Shown here: piece after piece, positions 16,392 to 24,221 of the stretch
Numbering within the stretch: the stretch's first letter is position 1
Layout of the letters: every line of letters begins with the position of its first letter
Assembly: GCA_963580245.1 (NCBI GenBank)
Contig: CAUZJO010000025.1
Coordinates: 1-37,625 of the forward strand
Source of the DNA: CAUZJO01 sp963580245
GTDB taxonomy: Bacteria > Sumerlaeota > Sumerlaeia > MVZB01
DNA length: 37,625 bases
Direction: 5' to 3'
Program-made: the position numbers and the translations under genes
Notes under the pieces: model-generated
The model's database searches: none
Seen by the model: only the letters and a program-made list of their open reading frames with translations
What the model was told of the DNA's origin: nothing

Positions 16392-18215
16392 ATGACCCAT
16401 TTGCAAACAGAACAACGAACCTGCTATTGCGCGGAGGTGAACACCGGCCACGTCGGCGCGGAGGTGCTCCTGAAGGGTTGGGTGCAGAATCGGCGGGACC
16501 ATGGGGGGGTGCTGTTTATCGACCTGCGCGACCGGACGGGATTGGTGCAGATCGTCTTCGATCCCGAAGAGTTTAGCCCGGAGCGGTTCGAGCGGGCGAC
16601 GCATCTGCATTACGAGGACGTGCTGGCCGTGCGCGGCCGTGTCCGCCCGCGGCCCGAGGGGACGGTGAATCCCAACCTACCGACCGGCGAGATCGAAGTC
16701 CTGCTGTCGGACTATGAGATCCTTTCGGAGGCGGCGACGCTGCCTTTCCCCGTGGACGAATATCACCAGGCGGGCGAGGACCTGCGGCTGCGTTACCGCT
16801 ACCTCGACCTGCGCCGGCCCCAGATGCAACGCGTCCTGACCGAGCGGGCGCGCATGAACCGGATCATCCGCCGCAGCCTTGACGCCGAGGGGTTCGTCGA
16901 GGTCGAGACGCCGTGCCTGACCCGCTCGACCCCCGAAGGTGCTCGCGATTTCCTGGTGCCCAGCCGCCTGGTGGAGGGGTCGTTCTATGCCCTACCTCAA
17001 TCGCCGCAGCTCTTCAAGCAGCTCCTGATGGTCAGCGGCCTGGACCGTTATTATCAGATCGTGCGCTGTTTCCGCGACGAGGACTTGCGGGCCAATCGCC
17101 AGCCTGAGTTCACGCAGCTCGACGTCGAGATGTCGTTCATCACGCCCCAGGACCTTTTCGTGATCATGGAACGAATGATTACGGAACTGCTGCTCGAAAT
17201 GAAAGGCGTGGAAGTCAAGACGCCGTTTGACCGGCTTCGGTTCGACGAGGCGATGGACCGCTTCGGCAGCGACAAGCCTGATCGGCGCCTTGGGATGGAG
17301 ATCGCCGACCTCACGCGGGCCATTGAGGGCGGGGGCTGCGACTTTAAGGTGTTTAAAGCGATCCTTGAAGAAGGCGGGACGGTGCGGGCGATGACCGTGC
17401 CGGGTGGAGGCGCGAAGTATTCGAATACCCAGCTCAAGCCCGGTGGCGAACTCCCCTCATACGCAGCGCGCCACGGGGCCAAGGGCCTGGCCTGGTTCCG
17501 CGTGGCCGAGAAAGAGGGCACCGCGGTTCTGGACTCCTCGATCAGCAAGTTTTTCCAGCCCGTCTGCCAGCAGGCCATGATCGAGGCGACCGGGGCCGGT
17601 CCGGGCGATTTGATCCTGATCGTGGCTGACAAGCGAAATACCGCGCTGACGGCCTTGGGGCAGTTGAGACTGAAACTGGGCGCGGACCTGGATTTGATCG
17701 ACCGGGACCGATTCGATTTCTGCTGGGTGACCGACTTTCCGCTGTTTGAGTGGAACGAAAAGAAAAAGCGGTGGGACTCGATGCATCACCCCTTCACGAT
17801 GCCCCACGGCGAGGACTGGGACAAGCTGGAGAGCGATCCGGGCGCGGTCCGGGCCTTGGCCTATGACATCGCCCTCAATGGGGAGGAGATCGGCGGCGGC
17901 TCGATCCGTATCCATCGCAGCGACTTGCAGCAGCGGGCGTTCGCGGCCTTGGGCATCGGCGAGGAGGAGGCCCAGGAGAAGTTCGGGTTTTTGTTGGAGG
18001 CGTTTAAATACGGGGCGCCCCCCCACGGCGGGATCGCGTTCGGGCTAGACCGGATCGCGATGATCCTGCTGGGACTGGACTCGATCCGCGACGTGATCGC
18101 CTTCCCCAAGACCCAGACCGGCTCATGCCTCATGACGGGCGCCCCGTCGCCGGTCGACGATGGCCAGCTCGAGGAACTGGCCCTGCGTTCGTTGGCGCGG
18201 AAGAATGAAGAATGA
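16392..18215 (+). CDS. aspS: aspartyl-tRNA synthetase, probably non-discriminating (Asp/Asn)
   Basis: A 607-residue bacterial-type class II AspRS with an N-terminal OB-fold anticodon domain (about 1-115), a catalytic core split by the GAD insertion, and a C-terminal extension. Motif 1 is GFVEVETPCLTRSTPEGARD, motif 2 is FRDEDLRANRQPEFTQLD (R228), and motif 3 is GIAFGLDRIAMILLG. ATG 16392 was chosen because the OB fold begins soon after; upstream frame to 16278 is unlike the family. Two anticodon-domain residues matter: RRDHGG has His (H37) and RPEGTVN has Gly (G90). In characterised enzymes these positions are Leu and Lys in tRNA-Asp-specific forms and His and Gly in non-discriminating forms. 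That implies Asp-tRNA-Asn is made and amidated by GatCAB. Its stop overlaps the next start (ATGA). Confidence 0.96.
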   Translation: MTHLQTEQRTCYCAEVNTGHVGAEVLLKGWVQNRRDHGGVLFIDLRDRTGLVQIVFDPEEFSPERFERATHLHYEDVLAVRGRVRPRPEGTVNPNLPTGEIEVLLSDYEILSEAATLPFPVDEYHQAGEDLRLRYRYLDLRRPQMQRVLTERARMNRIIRRSLDAEGFVEVETPCLTRSTPEGARDFLVPSRLVEGSFYALPQSPQLFKQLLMVSGLDRYYQIVRCFRDEDLRANRQPEFTQLDVEMSFITPQDLFVIMERMITELLLEMKGVEVKTPFDRLRFDEAMDRFGSDKPDRRLGMEIADLTRAIEGGGCDFKVFKAILEEGGTVRAMTVPGGGAKYSNTQLKPGGELPSYAARHGAKGLAWFRVAEKEGTAVLDSSISKFFQPVCQQAMIEATGAGPGDLILIVADKRNTALTALGQLRLKLGADLDLIDRDRFDFCWVTDFPLFEWNEKKKRWDSMHHPFTMPHGEDWDKLESDPGAVRALAYDIALNGEEIGGGSIRIHRSDLQQRAFAALGIGEEEAQEKFGFLLEAFKYGAPPHGGIAFGLDRIAMILLGLDSIRDVIAFPKTQTGSCLMTGAPSPVDDGQLEELALRSLARKNEE

Positions 18216-18538
18216 AGCATGAAGAAGATGAGATCCGGCTGTTCGGGCAAGTGAAGAAGAAGGCCCTCATAATATGTGGCCTGATTGTTCTCACGGAAAT
18301 TGTATTCCCCTTTCTTTACGTGAATGCCTATTTTAAGTACCTGTCAGCCGACGGTCTCGTCTTGTGGGCGGGATTCTTTACGACGACCACGCTTCGATAC
18401 CTCTTGGCCCCCTTTGCGGTAATCTTGAGGGTTTTCCGGTACTCGCCGCTGCTTATTCTCCTGGTTCTTTATATTTGTGTTGCGAGAGAGAGAGACGTGA
18501 ATGGATCGGGACCAAGAAGGAGCAGACAATGCATTTGA
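18212..18538 (+). CDS. small multi-pass membrane protein of unknown function
   Basis: A 108-residue frame whose ATG overlaps the aspS stop (ATGA 18212-18215). After a charged N-terminus it shows about three hydrophobic segments: roughly residues 18-40, 48-74 and 78-90. The tail is polar. Base use is less GC-rich than its neighbours, which can mark a transferred gene or a membrane protein with relaxed codon use. I do not recognise a family. The overlap with aspS upstream and with the next small gene downstream (10 bases) supports a real, coupled pair, but a chance frame is not excluded. Confidence 0.45.
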   Translation: MKHEEDEIRLFGQVKKKALIICGLIVLTEIVFPFLYVNAYFKYLSADGLVLWAGFFTTTTLRYLLAPFAVILRVFRYSPLLILLVLYICVARERDVNGSGPRRSRQCI

Positions 18539-18714
18539 TTTCTTTATTGGCCGTCGTTTGTTTTTGCGGCGTCGTCATCTTGCTGATCGTCAAGGTCAAT
18601 CGAGCGTGTGACGCCATTGAATCGATGAACCGCACGTTGCAGATGATCGCCTATGACGTCAAGAGATTGAGCGGGCACGATCAGGATGAACACAGGCGGG
18701 CCGAATTGGAATAA
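18529..18714 (+). CDS. 61-residue single-pass membrane protein with a helical tail
   Basis: Starts at ATG 18529, 6 bases after AAGGAG (18517-18522). Residues about 2-23 are strongly hydrophobic (one membrane helix); the rest, ACDAIESMNRTLQMIAYDVKRL onward (shown only by its heptad-like pattern of I, M, L, I, V, L), looks like a short amphipathic or coiled-coil helix ending in an acidic tail. This layout resembles many small bacterial membrane-anchored helix proteins of unknown function. It overlaps the preceding small membrane protein gene by 10 bases, suggesting the two work together. No family recognised. Confidence 0.55.
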   Translation: MHLISLLAVVCFCGVVILLIVKVNRACDAIESMNRTLQMIAYDVKRLSGHDQDEHRRAELE

Positions 18715-18791
18715 CGGGCCGGGCGGCAATAGTCTATCATTGAATCAGTCGATCATTGCGCTGATGCGTTTCTAAGCGCTTCGAAGCTCCG

Positions 18792-19349
18792 ATGCCGGTG
18801 AAATTGAATCCCAACGACGCATTGCTCATGGTCGTCGACCTCCAGGAGAGGTTGTTGCCTTCCATTCACGATCGGGAGGAAATCGTTCGGCGCGCGGTGG
18901 TGATGATCAGGGCGGCGCGGATCTTGGAACTGCCGATCATCTGGACCCAGCAGTATCGCAAGGGTTTGGGCTCGACCGAGGCCGCCATCGTGGAAGCGAT
19001 CGGCGACGCGGCCGAGCCGATCGAGAAGTTGGCGTTCGGCTGCCTAGGCGACGAGGACGTGGCGGCGGCGGTCAAGGCCCTGGGCCGTTCGCAGCTCATC
19101 CTGTGCGGCATCGAGGCGCACGTCTGCATCCTCCAGACGGCCCTGCGGGGGATCGAGCTGGGTTGGGAGGTCTTCCTGGCCGAGGACGCGATCGGTTCGC
19201 GCCGCCCATCGGACCGCGAAACAGGACTGCGCCGCCTCATGCAAGCCGGAGCAATCCCGGCCACGGTTGAAATGCTTATCATGGAAGCCTTGGGCGTGGC
19301 CGGGGGGGGGGGATTTAAGGCGATTCTGCCGTTGTTGAAGGAAAAGTAG
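18792..19349 (+). CDS. isochorismatase-family cysteine hydrolase
   Basis: A 185-residue cytoplasmic hydrolase of the isochorismatase-like superfamily (YcaC/nicotinamidase type). The catalytic triad is visible: D16 in MVVDLQERLLPSI, K79 in IEKLAFGCL, and C112 in GIEAHVCILQTA. The length is normal. The N-terminal block L-M-V-V-D-L-Q-E-R-L and the G-I-E-A-H-V-C motif are those of the YcaC-like group, whose substrates are poorly known. Near the C-terminus, codons for A-G-G-G-G-F are written with eleven consecutive G (19302-19312), a tract prone to slippage that would shift the frame for the last residues. Confidence 0.88.
   Translation: MPVKLNPNDALLMVVDLQERLLPSIHDREEIVRRAVVMIRAARILELPIIWTQQYRKGLGSTEAAIVEAIGDAAEPIEKLAFGCLGDEDVAAAVKALGRSQLILCGIEAHVCILQTALRGIELGWEVFLAEDAIGSRRPSDRETGLRRLMQAGAIPATVEMLIMEALGVAGGGGFKAILPLLKEK
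19302..19312 (+). repeat. G11 homopolymer inside a coding sequence
   Basis: Eleven consecutive G within the 3' part of the isochorismatase-family gene. Length change by one base would replace the last roughly 15 residues. It may be a slippage-prone tract or a site of sequencing error. Confidence 0.8.
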
Positions 19350-19427
19350 TCGGGTCTCGGCTTATTCGGGTTTCGGGTAGCGGGTTGCGGGAGAACATCC
19401 TTTATGTAGGTTGTGTGTTCGATACAA

Positions 19428-20186
19428 ATGGCGGACGGAAACTTGGACGCACCATTGGATTGTTTGGCGATTGGGGCGCATGCGGATGATGTGGAGCTGT
19501 TTGCCGGGGGGACGGTGGCGTTGGCTTGTCGGCTGGGGCGGCGCGTGGGGATCGTTGATCTGACGCGGGGGGAGATGGCCACTCGCGGGACGCCGGAGGG
19601 TCGGGCCGAAGAGGCGCGGTCCGCCGCCGCCATCCTTGGCATCCAGGTTCGGGAGACGCTCGATCTGGGGGACGGGGAGCTCGCCAATCACAATCCGAAC
19701 CGGCGGCAATTGGTCGAGGTGATTCGGCGCCTGCGGCCGCGGCTGATCCTGACACACTGGCGCGAGGACCGTCATCCCGACCATCGCCGCGCTCATGAGT
19801 TGGCGCGGGACGCGGCATTCTTTTCGTACGTGGGCGAGTTTCCGGCGGCGGGCGAACGCTGGGAAGTCGAGGCGCTGGCTTATTTCCTGGGCAACACGCT
19901 CGAGCCTGAACCGCGTGTTGACTGGGTTGTCGATATCGGTGCGGCGATCGAGACGAAGCGGGCGGCGACCGAGGCATACAAGACCCAGTTCTTTGGGGAC
20001 GCGGACGAGGCGGATGATCGCAAGGCAACCTATATCTCCTCGCGCGATTTCTGGGAATACTTTGACCGTCGTAGCCGGCTTTGGGGGCACTTGATCGATG
20101 CCGACCACGGGGAGCCGTTCATGCTCGATCGGCCGGCGCACGCGGGGCATCCTTTGGTCGAGTTGGTTGGGGTTGGGCGTGAGTAG
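19428..20186 (+). CDS. bshB1: PIG-L-family deacetylase, BshB1-like
   Basis: A 252-residue zinc-dependent N-acetylglucosamine deacetylase of the LmbE/PIG-L family. The zinc motif A-H-A-D-D (in AIGAHADDVELFAGGTV) and the second H-P-D-H (in EDRHPDHRRAHELARDAAFF) are intact. The sequence VGIVDLTRGEMATRGT and the RPRLILTHWREDRHPDH block match BshB1, which removes acetyl from GlcNAc-malate in bacillithiol synthesis. ATG 19428 is preferred, starting just before the fold; a GTG at 19413 is an alternative and neither has a well-placed ribosome site. No bshA or bshC is nearby, so bacillithiol is inferred, and deacetylation of another GlcNAc conjugate is possible. Confidence 0.82.
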   Translation: MADGNLDAPLDCLAIGAHADDVELFAGGTVALACRLGRRVGIVDLTRGEMATRGTPEGRAEEARSAAAILGIQVRETLDLGDGELANHNPNRRQLVEVIRRLRPRLILTHWREDRHPDHRRAHELARDAAFFSYVGEFPAAGERWEVEALAYFLGNTLEPEPRVDWVVDIGAAIETKRAATEAYKTQFFGDADEADDRKATYISSRDFWEYFDRRSRLWGHLIDADHGEPFMLDRPAHAGHPLVELVGVGRE

Positions 20187-20271
20187 TGTTTGCTACGTTG
20201 TGTCGGTTGTGGTGGTTTCTTTGTGAAGTGCTACGATTTGTGATTCTTGCGGGGCTGATCGATTACGATTT

Positions 20272-20292
20272 ACGAGCACGAGCACGAGCACG
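20272..20292. repeat. (ACGAGC)3 hexamer repeat upstream of the GT2-LpxK gene
   Basis: Three and a half perfect copies of ACGAGC, preceded by GATTACGATTT, about 35 bases before the start codon. It lies in the 5' untranslated region of the fusion gene. Confidence 0.75.
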
Positions 20293-20324
20293 ATAAGACT
20301 TGGACTTGAATCACTTGGAGGTGG

Positions 20325-22448
20325 ATGGTGTCGCGGGTTGTTGTCATGCTCCCCACCTATAACGAGGCCGAGAACATCGGGGCCCTGCTCGACGCCCTGC
20401 TGGCGCTGGAGCCGGCGGTGGAGGCGTTGGTCGTCGACGATGATTCGCCCGACAAGACCTGGCTGATCGTCCAGCAACGGATGGAGCGCAGTGAGCGGCT
20501 GCATCTGCTTTACCGGACCGAGGAGCGGGGTCGCGGGACGGCGGGGATCGCGGGGTTGTGTCAGGCCTTGCGCATGGGGGCCGATTTCGTCCTCGAGATG
20601 GACGCGGACTGGTCGCACGACCCCAGGTTCATCCCCGGCCTGATCGAGACGGCCATCCGCGAGCAGGCCGACGTGGTTATCGGTTCGCGCCTGGTGGCCG
20701 GGGGCGGCGAGCACGGGCGAGGCCGGTCCAGGCGTTGGATCACCCACCTCGCGAATCATTATATCCGCTTCATGCTGGGGCTGCGGGTTCGCGATTGCAC
20801 GTCGGGGTTCCGGCTGTTCAGTCGGCGCTGCCTCGAGAACCTGCCGTGGGACGTGATGCACGCCTCGGGACCGGAGATATTGCAGGAGATCCTGCTGGCG
20901 GCCCATTCGCGCGGCTTTAAACTCGTTGAGACCCCAATATCGTTTTATGAACGGCGCCACGGCCAATCGACGTTCAACGGGCGGATTATTCTCCGGTCCT
21001 TGTTGGCGATGTGGCGGCTGCGTTTTCGTCCGGGCGAACTGGTTGGCGACCGGGGCGTTGCGGGAGGTGATGGGGCGGCTGATGGTTCGGGTGGAGGGGC
21101 CGTGGCTTGGAACGAGATGGAACCGATTCCGGTTGATCCGCTGACCGCGACGGCGCCCCAACCGCCCGAGACACCGGTGGCGCAATCCGGCCCGCAACAA
21201 GAAGCAAATGGCGAGGCGATGCCTGGATCGAGGCAACAGGGCGCCCCGCCGGGAGTAAGGCGGACGCGTCGTCAACCCAAGCCCGGCCCGAACGGGTTGG
21301 CGGGGGGTTGGGCCCGGCTGATGGAACGACCCGGCGCCCGGATTCTGGCGCGACCGGCCGGGTGGCTGTATGGAATGGGGCGGGTGGCCCACCGGGCGAT
21401 CCGGGTCCACGGCCCCGGCGGGGTCCAAACGTTGCCGGCACCGGTCATCTGCGTGGGGAATCTGACGGTCGGAGGGACGGGTAAGACGCCGTTCGTTATC
21501 ATGTTGGCCCGATATCTGAGGCAACATGGCCGGCGGCCGGTCATTTTGAGCCGGGGCTATGGCGCGGTCCGGCGGAGCGATGCCCCGCTTGTGGTGAGCG
21601 ACGGTCGGCGGGTGTTGGCCACGGCGGCCGAGGCGGGAGATGAGCCGCGGTTGATGGCCGAAGCGTGCGAGGGGGCGCCGGTGTTGATACACGCCGACCG
21701 TTTGGCCTCGGGCCGCGGGGCGATGGAGTTGTTCGGTCCCGACCTTTTCATATTGGATGATGGGTTTCAGCATGACGGGCTGGCGCGGGATCTGGATATC
21801 GTGCTGTGGGACGCGAGGGACCGGCCCAGCCGGATGCGTCTGCTGCCGGTAGGGCGGCTGCGCGAGGGCTTGGGGGCGCTGGGCCGGGCCGGGGCGGTGG
21901 TATTGACCCACGGGGAGCTGCTTGCTCCAGACGAACGGGAGTGGGCGACCGACCGGGTCGTGGCCGAGTTGAAGCGATACGCTCCGGGTCTGGCGATCTT
22001 CGAGGCGCATACGAAGCTTAGTGGTTGGCGGGCCCTGGGCGGCCCGACGCGGGGCGAGACGGGGACTGGGGCCGGGCCCTGGCGCGGGCGGCGCGTGCTG
22101 CTCGCCAGCGCCCTGGCGCGACCCGAGGGATTCGAGGCGATGATTCGGGCCGACGGGGCGCGCGTTGTGCACCATTTCGCGTACCCCGATCATTACCGCT
22201 ACACCGAATCGGACTTGGAGGGGTGGCGCGTTCGCATGGAGCGCGAGGGGGCCGAAATGGTTGTCACAACCGCCAAGGATGCGGTGAAACTCTCGGAAAT
22301 GGAGAGGCTCGATTTGGCGGTCGTCGCGGTTGATGTATCGATGAGCATGACGCAGACGGATAGGTGGCGCGTGTTCTTGGATTCGAGATTGGGCGCGCGG
22401 GACCGGGAAGTGGACCGCCGGGAGGGGGCATCGGGTGCTTGGGGATGA
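20325..22448 (+). CDS. lpxK: fusion: polyprenol-phosphate glycosyltransferase (GT2) + tetraacyldisaccharide 4'-kinase LpxK
   Basis: One 707-residue frame carries two enzymes. Residues 1-240 are a DPM1-like GT2: MLPTYNEAENI at the start, VVDDDSPD, the D-x-D motif EMDADWSHDP (93-95), GSRLVAGG and RDCTSGFRLFSR. Such enzymes load a sugar on polyprenyl phosphate. Residues 241-325 are a low-complexity Gly/Pro/Gln linker. Residues 326-695 are LpxK, the lipid A 4'-kinase: Walker A GNLTVGGTGKTPF (K387), ILSRGYG, DDGFQH (478-483), FAYPDHYRYT and TTAKDAVKL are all present. Both halves look active. Standalone LpxK is roughly 320-360 residues. GGAGG lies 3 bases before ATG 20325 and 6 before GTG 20328, so GTG may be the real start. 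The product would act on the inner membrane, linking lipid A phosphorylation to a polyprenyl-sugar pool. Confidence 0.93.
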   Translation: MVSRVVVMLPTYNEAENIGALLDALLALEPAVEALVVDDDSPDKTWLIVQQRMERSERLHLLYRTEERGRGTAGIAGLCQALRMGADFVLEMDADWSHDPRFIPGLIETAIREQADVVIGSRLVAGGGEHGRGRSRRWITHLANHYIRFMLGLRVRDCTSGFRLFSRRCLENLPWDVMHASGPEILQEILLAAHSRGFKLVETPISFYERRHGQSTFNGRIILRSLLAMWRLRFRPGELVGDRGVAGGDGAADGSGGGAVAWNEMEPIPVDPLTATAPQPPETPVAQSGPQQEANGEAMPGSRQQGAPPGVRRTRRQPKPGPNGLAGGWARLMERPGARILARPAGWLYGMGRVAHRAIRVHGPGGVQTLPAPVICVGNLTVGGTGKTPFVIMLARYLRQHGRRPVILSRGYGAVRRSDAPLVVSDGRRVLATAAEAGDEPRLMAEACEGAPVLIHADRLASGRGAMELFGPDLFILDDGFQHDGLARDLDIVLWDARDRPSRMRLLPVGRLREGLGALGRAGAVVLTHGELLAPDEREWATDRVVAELKRYAPGLAIFEAHTKLSGWRALGGPTRGETGTGAGPWRGRRVLLASALARPEGFEAMIRADGARVVHHFAYPDHYRYTESDLEGWRVRMEREGAEMVVTTAKDAVKLSEMERLDLAVVAVDVSMSMTQTDRWRVFLDSRLGARDREVDRREGASGAWG

Positions 22449-22460
22449 GGCGGCCGCTGA

Positions 22461-24221
22461 TTAATTCCAGGTATCTTCGGCGCTGGTCTGAATGGCCGGC
22501 TCGGGCGGATGGCAGGGAATCGTGATGAAGAAGCGGGACCCCTCGCCTACTTTAGAATCGATCTCGAGCCGGCCGTGGTGTTGGCTCACCGTCTGGCAGA
22601 CGAACAGGAATCCCAGGACGTAATGTTCCTTGAATCCCTGGACCTTGGTGCTCTGGACGCGCTCGGCGACGTTTTGCAGCTCGGCCAGCGCGTCGGCGCT
22701 GGCGCGGACCTGGTCGTGGATTTCACGCAGGTCCACGAGGATGGACTCGGCGATGCCCGGGCCATTGTCGCAAACCGAGATTGAGAACTCATCGCGTCCG
22801 AGGTCGACCGTCGCCTTGAGTTCGATCTTGCCCAGCGCGGGCCTGTTCAGCGTAAAGATCGCATCCACCGCGTTCAGGGCCAGGTTCAGGACCATTCGGC
22901 GCAAGCTGGCGCCGTGACAGGTAACCTTGGGCAGACCGCCCGGCGGCAGGATCGGTTGGGCCTGGATCTTCTCCGGCTGGATCTGGTTGATCAGGTTCGC
23001 GACCTCGCCGAGGAGCTGGCCGATATCGGACGGCGCGAATCCCTCGTTGGGTTCCTTGCTCACCGCCGCGAACTCGTTGGAGAGGATGTCCAGGTAGTGG
23101 ATGTTGATGCTTTGGCGGGCCAGCATCCACTTGACTTCCTCCATCCGACCCTGCTTAAGGCAAATCGGCAGAGTGCTGCTGATCCACATCGGGACAAAAA
23201 GCAGGTTCTTAAAGCAGTGACCGACCGTTGCCGACAGGTAGCCCGCCGTGGCTCTGCGGGCCAGCTTCAGGCGCGCGCGCTGATTGCCCAGATCGTGCAG
23301 CCGGCCGGCCACCAGCAGGGACATCAGGGTGACGACGGCGAGGTCGCGGCGGGTTAACGCATCTGAATCGCCCGGAGTGATCGGGGCGTCCAATTCAATG
23401 AAACCGTAACAGCGTTCATGATGAAACAGCGGGCAGCACAGGATGATGCGCTCTTGATCGAAGTTCATCGCGTCGGATTTTCCCATCGGCGAGATTCGGG
23501 TGGCGATCGCGGAGACGCGGTCTTGCTCGAACAGGAATAAAAACCCCTTGCGTTCGCTCAGACAGCGATCAAGCAACACCGTCGAGCACATCAGGGCCGA
23601 ATTGACCTCGTCGGCCACGCCGTAAGCGGCTTCGACGTGCTCTATGACGCAAGTATCATCCTTGGAGACCAGGAACAGGGCGCGCCGGGCCTTGTAGCAG
23701 ATCCGCAGGCAGCTCTTGCACAAGGTCCGCCCGATCTCATCCACCGTTTCCAGACCGGCCAAGTCGCGGGCCAGACGCACGACCAAACGTAGAGCATCGA
23801 ACTCCTCGCTCAGACGGGTTTCAAGATCAAGCTCCTGATGTCCCTGCTCAGCCAAGATCTTCTGATCGTGGCGGTCCTTGCTACCCGGCTCGTCCTTTTC
23901 GAGGTCGATCGCCTTGACGTAGAGGGTATTGTTGCGACTGGCCAGGCAGACCACGTCGCCGACTTCGAGCGGCGTTTCCCGAGTGTCGTCCTGGAGCAGG
24001 ATTTCCCGGTCGTCGCGGATCAGGACCGAGCCGTTGGTGCTGCCCAGATCGCAAAAGCGGTACTCTCCCCCGACCAGCCGGATCTGGACGTGGCGGCTCG
24101 AGATATCGTCGGGCTGGAGGACGAGGTTGTTGGTTTGGGAGCGGCCGACCGTGAGGACCGGCTGATACCAGTTGAATTCATATTCAGGTGCTTCAGGAGT
24201 CTGGACCCTCAGAGAGATCAT
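22461..24221 (-). CDS. FHA-GAF histidine kinase
   Basis: A 586-residue soluble signalling kinase. Residues about 20-105 are an FHA phosphothreonine-binding domain with the conserved GRS (27-29), SSRH (42-45) and GSTNG (61-65). A linker leads to a GAF-like sensor (about 140-310). The dimerisation helix has H336 in ATVGHCFKNLL, a likely phosphoacceptor, and the ATPase domain has the N box NLALNAVDAIF, DNGPGIA and a C-terminal HGRLEIDSKVGEGSRFFITIP. The H-box (H-C-F-K-N) is divergent. No response regulator is adjacent. The ATG overlaps the stop of the ankyrin lipoprotein gene by one base (TGATG), so the two are translationally coupled. An FHA module implies input from a Ser/Thr kinase, though none lies here. 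Confidence 0.88.
   Translation of the reverse strand: MISLRVQTPEAPEYEFNWYQPVLTVGRSQTNNLVLQPDDISSRHVQIRLVGGEYRFCDLGSTNGSVLIRDDREILLQDDTRETPLEVGDVVCLASRNNTLYVKAIDLEKDEPGSKDRHDQKILAEQGHQELDLETRLSEEFDALRLVVRLARDLAGLETVDEIGRTLCKSCLRICYKARRALFLVSKDDTCVIEHVEAAYGVADEVNSALMCSTVLLDRCLSERKGFLFLFEQDRVSAIATRISPMGKSDAMNFDQERIILCCPLFHHERCYGFIELDAPITPGDSDALTRRDLAVVTLMSLLVAGRLHDLGNQRARLKLARRATAGYLSATVGHCFKNLLFVPMWISSTLPICLKQGRMEEVKWMLARQSINIHYLDILSNEFAAVSKEPNEGFAPSDIGQLLGEVANLINQIQPEKIQAQPILPPGGLPKVTCHGASLRRMVLNLALNAVDAIFTLNRPALGKIELKATVDLGRDEFSISVCDNGPGIAESILVDLREIHDQVRASADALAELQNVAERVQSTKVQGFKEHYVLGFLFVCQTVSQHHGRLEIDSKVGEGSRFFITIPCHPPEPAIQTSAEDTWN

Noticed and set aside
20193..22193. Long open frame (666 codons) on the minus strand opposite the GT2-LpxK gene
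   Set aside because: Its translation is Pro/Arg/His-rich with no domain; it is the GC-rich shadow of the real gene.
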